From Poteriospumella lacustris (lineage: Eukaryota > Sar > Chrysophyceae > Chromulinales > Dinobryaceae), in contig SMOI01000138.1 in assembly GCA_008000375.1 (NCBI GenBank), positions 1-64,000 of the forward strand: a DNA stretch of 64,000 nt, read 5' to 3'. Below, in pieces: positions 56,894 through 64,000 of this stretch (position 1 is the first letter of the stretch; every line of letters begins with the position of its first letter). The notes beneath the pieces are model-generated. The model was not told the DNA's origin. It saw only the letters and a list, made by a program, of their open reading frames with translations, and did no database searches. The position numbers were made by a program, and so were the translations under genes.

Positions 56894-59800
56894 GGTCGCT
56901 GGCGAAGCTCTCGACGCTGTCGTCGTCATCGTCGTCGTCGAAGTATTTGCGCGCGCGTTGCGCCTCCGCCGCGGGCCGCCCCTCCTCGCTGCGGCTGTCG
57001 TCGCTGCGGCTGTCGTCGCTGCGGCTGCCATCGTCGTCGTCATCGTCGTCGTCGTCGTCGTCACCGTCGTGGTCGCGGGGGCCGCTGCGGCGGTCGGCGG
57101 CGCTGGCGTCGCGGTCGTCGGAGGCGTCGCGGTCGTCGGAGGCGAAGGACTGCGACTCGTCGAGCGCCGCGGCGGAGGGCGGCGGCGGCGGCGTGGCCAT
57201 CTTGGCCACCGGGTGGTCGTAGATGAGGTCGACGAGGTGCGTCGCGCGCGGCGCCTTCTCGTCGCTCAGCGGCGACGTGTCGAACGTCGCGACGGTCGCC
57301 GCGGGCGTCGCAGCCGCAGGGGCCACCGGCGGCGGAGTGGGCACCGGCACCGGCGACTGCGCCGCGGCGGGGCAGGCGCCGGGCGGCGCGGCGTGAGGAC
57401 GCGCTCGAAGGACTCGTCGCGGGGCTGCGGCCGCGGCGGCGAGGCGACGGGCGGCTGCGGCTGCGGCGGTGGCGGCGTCGCCGCGGCGGTGACGACCGCC
57501 GGAGCGGCGACGGCGGCGGTCGGCTCTGGAGGAACGTGAGGTGGACGAGGGCGGCCTGCAGCGACTGGTCGAGGTGCAGCGCCTTCTCGTCGACGAGCCG
57601 CACCTGCTGCCGCAGCGCGTTGGCCTCGGCCTCCTGCGTGCGCTGCTGCACGTGCAGCTTGCCCTCGACGGACTGCACGCGCGTGGCGACGGAGCCGGCG
57701 AGGTCCTTGAGCGCCGCGAGGTCGCGCTGCGCCGCCTGCTCGTGGTGCTCGAGCCGCTGCTTCGTCAGCTGCAGCTCCTCGTGCAGCACGTTGACGCGCG
57801 ACAGCGTCTGCAGCGACGTCGTCTCGGCGCTCTCCATGCGCCGGCGCTGGCTGTCGGTCTCGCCGAGCAGCGTCGTCGCGGAGTGCTCGACGGCCTGCAG
57901 GCGGCCGGTGAGCGCCTGCGACGTCTCGAGCAGCTTCGTCGTGAGCTGGAAGTACTCGGGGCTCTTCTGGTGCACGATGTGGTCCATGCGGCTCACCTTG
58001 TCGCCCAGCGCCGACACGTCCTTGTGCCACGCCACCTGCGCCTGCAGCTTCAGCACGGTGGCCGCCGTGTCGCGCAGCTCCTTCGACAGTCCGTCGACGC
58101 TGCCGGCCAGCCGCGTGGCCTCGACGAACGACGGGTGCGACGTGACGGAGGCCAAGATGCGCTCCTGCTGGTGCCGCAGCTCGTGCAGCCAGTCGCGCGC
58201 CGACTGCTCCAGCGGCAACACGCGGCGCTCGAGCAGCAGCCGCGTCTCCTGCAGCTCCGCCGACGTCTCCTGGAAGCGCGCGTACAGCTCCTCGCCCTTC
58301 GTCTGCAGCTGCTGGCCCTGCTTCTCCTCGAGCTGGCGCAGCTGCTGCTCGTGGTGCTGGCTGCGCGACAGCGACGTCTGCAGCAGACTCTCGTTCTGGT
58401 GCACGACGGCCTCGAGCCGCTGCTGCAGCAGCGTCAGCGCCGCCGCCTGCGACTTGTCGCTGGTCTCGTACGCGCTCTGCAGGCGAAACAGCGTCTCGGA
58501 GAGGCTCGTGACGCGGTCCTGCAGCGCCTTCTCCAGCTGGTCGAGCTTGCTGTGCGACAGGGGGCGACAGAGGGCGACGGGGTCAGACGAGGGCGACGAT
58601 GGCGACGGGGCCGCGACAGCGACAGCGACAGCGACAGCGGCAGCGGCGGCGGCGGGGCGACGTACCTTTTGCCGGCCATGACGCGGCGGTCGAACTCGCG
58701 GCGCAGGCGGGCGATGTCCGCATCGCCGTCGCCGGAGGCGGCGCTGCTGTAGCCGCCGGTGGCGCCGCCGGCGGCGGGCGGGCCGAGCGGCAGGTCGAAG
58801 GCGGCGGGGCCCACGGCCTCCATCAGGCCGATCGCGAGGATCTGCTGCTCGAACTGACTCGCCAGCGCGCGCTTCGTCTCGCCCAGTGCAGTCGACAGCG
58901 TCTGCTGCAGCTGGCGGTCCATCTGTGGCACGAGCGGTGAGCGGCGGGGGCCGAGGCGGGGCGGGGGCGGGGGGTGCGACGTACCTTCGCCTCGAGCGAC
59001 GACTGCAGCTGCAGCATCTCCGAGGCCACGACGCCCTTCACGAGCGTCTCCGACGGGGTCGGCGTGTCCAGTGCCTTCGCGATCATCTCGGCGGTGACCT
59101 GCGACCCTCCGCGGGCGAAACCAGCGTCGGCGTCAGCGTCGTCGGCGTCGCGCAGCAGGTCGCTGGTCTTCGCGCGGATCTCGCGCTGCACCGCGGACGA
59201 CTGGCCGATCTTCAGCAGCGCGAGCTCTCTCTCGAGCGTCTTGAGCTTGTTGTCGGCGTTCTCCGTCCAGGCGGAGATGGCGACGGAGATGCTCTGCTGC
59301 GTGAGCAGGTGCACCTTGTCCTTGACCTGGTCCATGTCATGCCGCGTTGCCGCCTGCGCCCAGCGCTGCTGCAGGTCCTGCTTCTCCAGCTTGAAGTCGG
59401 ACAGCTCGCGCCGCAGCTGCGTGGTGAGGCGGTCGATGTCGTCGCGCCAGTGGTCCTGGTCCTTGATCCAGTGGTCGATCTTCGCGTTGGCGGCGCGCCG
59501 CGTCTCGTGCTCGGTCTTGTTCGCCTCGTAGAGCATCTCGACGCTGCTGATGCGCGACTGCAGGTGCGTCGTCTGGCGCTGCACGTCCTTGCTCTCGTAC
59601 GTCAGGTGGTCGAGCGCCGAGTCGTGGTTGGACAGGAGCTTCTCGAGGCGCTCGACGCGCTGCACGACGCCGTGGTCGTCGCTGCGCTTCGACTCCAGCG
59701 TCGTGAGGCGCTCGAGGATGTCGCGCAGGATGTCTTCGTTGATGGTGACTGTGTTGAGCGCCGCCTTCTGGCCGGGCCGGTTCGTCAGGTCCTTCCCGGC

Positions 59801-60004
59801 GAGGCGCTCGCGGAGGAGGCTCGGGCCCTCCGCGGAGGAACTGGGCCCGATGAGCGACACGCCACCCGCAGAGGAGGATGACCCGCCGATGGCGGACTGA
59901 CTGATCACATTGCTGGGGGCATACCGTTGGTTGATACGATTGAGGTTCTGCTGCGTTCGATTGAGAATTTGTGCGAATGACGATTCAATCGGAACACTCG
60001 CCAT
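55413..60004 (-). CDS. Long coiled-coil protein with acidic, Asp-rich disordered C-terminal half
   Basis: Exons on the minus strand: 60004-58985, 58922-58666, then 58549 to the stop at 55413; the first two GT-AG introns are 62 and 116 bases. Start is MASVPIESSFAQILNRTQ at 60004. Residues about 80-800 are heptad-rich coiled coil (for example RVERLEKLLSNHDSALDHL, QQLRQLEEKQGQQLQ). After HLTFL the frame changes at about 57528 and again at about 57369-57372; one added C (minus strand) at each place gives a single frame through APAVVTAAATPPPPQPQ, PVPVPTPPPVAP and TFDTSPLSDEK. The rest is disordered and acidic, with Asp runs, Ser-Asp repeats and four-fold recurrence of P-GILDGLSDEDSSD / KILEGLSDDDSSDD-type motifs, ending MGFDDDDNSFDD. 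Probably cytoskeletal or centrosomal/ciliary, or a scaffold; no family recognised. Confidence 0.65.
56857..56892 (+). repeat. Trinucleotide repeat (TCG)n
   Basis: About 12 tandem TCG units on the plus strand, encoding an Asp run on the minus strand inside the acidic tail of the coiled-coil gene. Shorter TCG runs recur at about 56927-56940 and 57029-57060. Confidence 0.85.
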
Positions 60005-60575
60005 TTTCACCGTCGACTCGTGTGAGCGGTTGATCGCGTCTGGTCGCGGTCAGTGCGTTACGACAGCACACTAGACAGATGATAGGTCAGATATGGATGT
60101 GGGCGGACAGGACAGCAATGGAGACCCGTCGACGAAGGCAATGATCGACTCGTCGATCGCTCTGCGTCGAAAGTGGCCGTTTGAAGTGGGTGCGAGGCCC
60201 CAGACCGACACAGACGCCGCCAGCGACGTCTGGGCGACGCAGGAGACGCGGCAGAGGAGACCCTTGACCTGCACAGATCATCGCAGACTCTGGGGCAATA
60301 GCCGTTTCTTGTTTTCACCCGCCGCGTCGGTCGCCTCTGTATCGCGAAGGGTCGACTTCGACGGGGCAAAAAGTCGACAAGCGTGCACATGCTGCTCCTT
60401 CAGCATAACTCATCGCATTAGAGAGTAGCGAGAGATACGGTAGTGCCGTGGAAACCCGTGTAGATCCAGTTTTGGTTGAGAGCGCTGATAGAGGTCTCCC
60501 GCGGTATCGATCGCGTCTCCATCGCCCAGGCATTGATTGAAAGCTCACAACAGTATCAGTTCAACCACATAAACA
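60005..60575. other. Divergent intergenic region between coiled-coil gene and small two-exon gene
   Basis: 571 bases between divergent start codons, presumably both promoters. No gene-like frame with domain support. A frame on the minus strand here is short and Ser/Arg-rich without recognisable features. Confidence 0.4.
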
Positions 60576-61013
60576 ATGAATTCCTCTCGATCACCGCGCC
60601 CCACGGACACGACAGCCCAAGTGAAGGCGTCTCCTCGGCCAGACGCCACTGTCACTGGCGCCGAAACGAAGCGCTCTCCTCGGCCAGACGCCAAGTAAGC
60701 CGTATCGCTTCCATCGACCGGCCCTGAACCCATATAAACGCACCTCTATGGTTGATGTAGGCCGGAAACGCAGCGACAAGACTCTGCACGCTCAACCGCG
60801 CGCAGCGCCGCGATGAACTCGGCGCGCAGCAACCCCGCGACGGAGGCGTCGATGGACACCTTCCGCACCTCCATGAGCACCGCTCGCGTGCAAACAGCGC
60901 TCGCCGCCCTCAACGCCGAGAAGCAGGCGCTGCTGTCGAAGCTGCAGTCGATCGACGCGGCGCTCGAAAGCGACGAGAAGAAGCGCGCGGGCATCCCCCG
61001 CGTGCGCAAGTGA
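60576..61013 (+). CDS. Small predicted protein with SPRPDA repeats and a C-terminal helix
   Basis: Two exons proposed: 60576-60694 and 60806-61013, joined by a 111-base GT-AG intron (donor GTAAGC) that keeps the frame; 108 aa. Exon 1 has the motif SPRPDA twice. Exon 2 forms one amphipathic helix (VQTALAALNAEKQALLSKLQ) with a basic end. No family recognised. An alternative is a 66-aa protein starting at the ATG at 60813, supported by a TATA-like CATATAAAC at about 60730, within the proposed intron. Both readings share the same C-terminal part. The next gene (DENN, minus strand) ends 216 bases away. Confidence 0.5.
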
Positions 61014-61229
61014 ACCGGTCCGCCGCCCGCTGCCCTCGGTCCGCTCCCCGCTGGCCCGCTCCCCCCTGTACATAGAACCGACGCCTCTGTTCCCTTCCCA
61101 CGCTGTAACATAAGTCGAGGTGCGCACAAAACGAAACTAACACGCGATACACACACAGAGACACACGGTGACACACGACTACCGACAGAGACACACACCG
61201 AGACACACGGCCACAACTGTTGACGGGGC

Positions 61230-64000
61230 CTACGACGACGTCGACGGGGTCGAGGTCGGCGGTGCAGCCGCTGTGGTTGTGGCGGCGGTGGAGGTGGAGG
61301 TGGCGGTGGCGGGGACGATGAACGAGCGGAAGCGCGTCTGGTCGCGCCGCCGCTGCTGCGCGCGCTTGACGACGATGCGGCAGTAGATCCAGTGCCCGAT
61401 GAACTCGCGCACCTGGTCCAGCACCGCGGCCTCGCGCCGCAGCCGGTCCATGAACGAGACGAAGAGCTGCGTGTGCACCATGGCGTCCTGGAACTCGAGC
61501 TTCGAGCGCAGCGGCTCGAGGTAGTTGTCTGGGTAGAACTCCTCCGTCTGGGTGACTGGGTTCAGGCGCAGGAAGCGCTTCCAGGTGGCCGGGTCGTCGT
61601 AGAAGGTCTCCGTGCCGCACATCGTCGCGTTGTAGCGCTTCATCACCGACAGGATGATGCGCAGCTGCGTGCGGATGACGTGCGGCATCGACTGCAGCAG
61701 GAGGCCGTCGATTTGGTTGCGCACCGCCAGCGTCTCGTCGGCCAGCGGCACCGGCCGCGGCGCGTTCTTCTTCGTCGCCTTCTCCGTCGCCGCGGGCGCC
61801 AACGACGCTCCGCCGGCCTCGCCGCTGCTGGACAAGGCCGCGGCCACCGCTGCAGCGACCTCGTCGGCGGCGTGGTCGGCAGCGGGCGGCGACGGTTTCT
61901 TCTTTTTGACGGCGGCGGCGGCGACGGCCTCGCGCCAGGGGAAGAGCACGTGCAGCCCCTGCTTCGCGACGGTCGCGAGGAGCTTGCGCGTGTAGTCGAT
62001 GCGCTTGACGATCTCGCTGTCGACGGGCAGGTCGGCCGTGACCTCGGGCAGCCGCACGAACCACGCGGTGAACTCGACGTCCTTCACGCGCGCCAGCTTC
62101 TCCGCCACCGACACCGACGCCGACGCCGACGCCGACGCTGCGGCCGCGGCAGTCGCTGCCCCGCGGCGGTGGCCGCCGTTGACGCTGCCGCCGGGGACGA
62201 CGCGGACGTTGTCGTAGTGCAGCGTGGCGAGGTGGTCGTTGAGGTGCAGCACGGCCGTCGAGGAGGACACGTCCGCCAGCCGCGGCGGCGACGTCGTCCC
62301 CAGCAGCAGTGGCACCGGCGCGCCGAACATTTCGCGCGCGTTGTCGGGCACGAGCGGGATGAAGATGCCCTCCCAGAGGAAGGGCGACAGCAGCTGCGCG
62401 ATGGCGAAGGTGATGGCCGTGACGACGCCGGCGTGGCGGCCGTAGATGATGAGGCTCTTCTCCATCAGCAGCAGGTTCACCATTTTGAAGATCGTCGGCG
62501 CCGACACGTGCGTGATCAGCACGGCCACCGCCCACTCCGCCGTCGGCACCAGCTCGTCCAGCGCCGCGTGCGTCACCTTCGCGTAGTCGCGCACGCGGAG
62601 GGCGTATTTGCGGTGCCCCGCGTGGCCGCCGTGGCTGTGGCCGCTGTGGCTGTGGCCGCTGTGGCTGTGGCTGTGGTGCGGCAGCGGCGGGGCGGGCGAC
62701 GAGGCGCGCGAGCCGCCGCTGCGCAGGTGGTGGATGGCGCGCGTCGGCACCGGCGTCGAGTGGTGCGCATGCGACGGGTGCGCGGCGCCGCCGGCTGCGT
62801 CGGCGACGGTGGCGCTGGGCTCCGCGGCGGGCTCCGCGGACGGCGGCGCGGGGCGACCGCGTCGGCCGCTGCGGCGGTGGCGACGGTGGTGTCGCTGCGG
62901 CCGCGGCGGAAGGCGAGCTTCTCGAGGACGCGGTTGCGGATGCCGCAGAGCTTCAGGTCCTGCGTCACGGCGAAGTTCAGCGCAAAGTCCTGCACGTTCA
63001 CCGTCGCCGGCCGCAGCAGGAAGCGCCGCAGATAGTCCGACACCTGCGACAGGAACAGCGCGCGCAAGTCGCTGTCGCCGGTGCGCGGCGTCACCGCCAC
63101 CACCACCGCCGCCGAGGCCGCCGCGTCGTGGGCCGTCGCATCTGTCGCCGCCGCTGTCGCCGCCGCTGTCGCCGTCGGTGGCGGCGGCGGCGGCGACGGT
63201 GGTTCGAGAGGGCGCTGGGCCTCGGCCTGGGCGACGAGGTCGAGCATGGCGAAGAGGAAGGTGTACTCGGGCACGGGCGAGATGAGGCAGTAGCAGCGCT
63301 GGCCCGCCACGACCTTGTCGAAGAAGAACGTCGAGTCGTGGATCAGGTTGAAGCGGCTGTGGAAGCGCGGCGGCCGCCGCACGTGCGACGAGGACGGCGA
63401 CGTCGGCGACGGCGGCGGGGGCAGCTCCCAGAACCGCGGCAGTGGCGCCTCGCCCGGCAGCGACAGCGGCGACAGCTCCGGCGGCGCGATGCCCGGGCGG
63501 TCGGGGGCCGCCTTCGCAGCGCTCGTTGCGGCATCGGCGGGCGCGGCGGTGGCATCGGCGTCAGATGGCGCATCGGTCGGCGTCGCGGCGGCGGCGTCGA
63601 GCTTGACGCTGCTGCTGGAGGAGGCCTCGTCGTCGTGGTCGAAGGTGTGGTCCGGCGGCGGTTGCAGCGCGTGTTTCTGCGGCGTCGTCGTCGCGTCCGC
63701 GTCGCCAGCAGCGGCCGCCGTGGGCTCGGCATCGCTGGCGACGACTGTGTCGGCTGCGGCTGTGGCGGGGGCGACGGGCGTCGCCTCCGAGTGCGTCGCC
63801 GTCGACGAGGCGGCGGTGGCCGTCGAGGCGGCCGACGCCGAGCGGAAGAAGCTCATCCGCGACGCCGGCTTCGCGTGCGGCGCGTCCTCCGCGGCGATGC
63901 CCGACGGGGAGAACAGCCCGCCGGCCGACGGCGTCGCGTGGGCCGCGCTGGTCGGCGGCGCGCTGGTCGGCGGCGCGGTGGGTGTGCTGACGACGGGCGC
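61230..64000 (-). CDS. DENN-domain protein, 5'-partial, with one apparent frameshift
   Basis: DENN proteins act as guanine-nucleotide exchange factors for Rab GTPases in membrane traffic. The frame is open to the right window edge, so the N-terminus lies beyond 64000. Order on the minus strand: Ala/Pro/Thr-rich disordered N-part; uDENN-like stretch (FFFDKVVAGQRCYCLISPVPEYTF, AMLDLV); a long low-complexity loop; His-Ser-Gly repeats (HSHSGHSHSGHSHGG); the cDENN core (LLMEKSLIIYGRHAGVV, IAQLLSPFLWEGIFIPLVP, FGAPVPLLLGT); then a dDENN-like C-part (HTQLFVSFMDRLRRE) and a Thr/Ala-rich end. The uDENN part and the cDENN part are in different frames. One extra base in the GGGG at 62850-62853 joins ADAVAPAPPSAEPAAEPS into one frame. 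The DENN call is good; the subfamily is not clear. Confidence 0.75.

Noticed and set aside
55311-57539. 742-codon plus-strand frame rich in Arg and Val
   Set aside because: Antisense to the acidic Asp/Ser tail of the coiled-coil gene (GAC read backward gives GTC); composition is a mirror of the real gene.
61392-63035. 547-codon plus-strand frame
   Set aside because: Antisense to the DENN gene, Arg/His-rich, no recognisable domain; the minus strand has clear cDENN motifs.

Overview
The window is nuclear DNA of a eukaryotic microbe, most likely a photosynthetic stramenopile (ochrophyte/chrysophyte-like). The evidence is: GT-AG introns of about 60-110 bases inside many genes; ARL1, ribosomal protein eL18, a two-pore channel and a DENN protein; a ribulose-phosphate epimerase whose N-terminus is a signal peptide followed by a Phe-containing cleavage region, as in bipartite plastid targeting of heterokont algae; and a Pro-Thr-Ser-Gln repeat stalk of a type common in stramenopile surface proteins. 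The lineage call is an inference. I saw no bacterial operon, CRISPR array, tRNA, rRNA or recognisable transposon.

Layout. 1-2084 (-): partial two-pore channel. 3398-4087 (+): ARL1 GTPase. 4447-9339 (-): intron-less NLR-like NACHT/WD40 protein, divergent from an ankyrin-type protein (9624-10253, +). 10490-15279 (-): a fusion of an RNA polymerase II CTD-interacting-like domain with a cyclin and a very long disordered tail; it contains a 100-N assembly gap flanked by an identical 77-bp duplication. 15983-16967 (+): secreted Cys-form deiodinase-like protein. 17476-39518 (+): a giant gene (about 7,324 aa) for a one-pass membrane protein with about 3,800 residues of Cys-rich GCC2/GCC3-like repeats outside and about 3,100 residues of mostly coiled coil inside; one exon is 21.1 kb.

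40960-47427 is an inverted duplication: two nearly identical SDR genes, tail to tail, enclosing a GT61-type glycosyltransferase (+) and a plastid-type ribulose-phosphate 3-epimerase (-). 47713-49959 (+) is an F-box-like protein. 50296-53585 is a second inverted, tail-to-tail duplication carrying two eL18 genes.

53743-64000 holds an LRR membrane protein (+), a coiled-coil/acidic protein (-), a small two-exon gene (+) and a 5'-partial DENN protein (-). Three of these are broken by apparent single-base deletions in short homopolymers, five in all, while the first 54 kb shows none. This suggests a change in assembly quality, or less likely gene decay.

The neighbouring genes do not form a pathway. 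The most unusual content is the NLR-like receptor, the CID-cyclin fusion, the giant receptor with its 666-bp super-repeats, and the two inverted duplications with apparent gene conversion.
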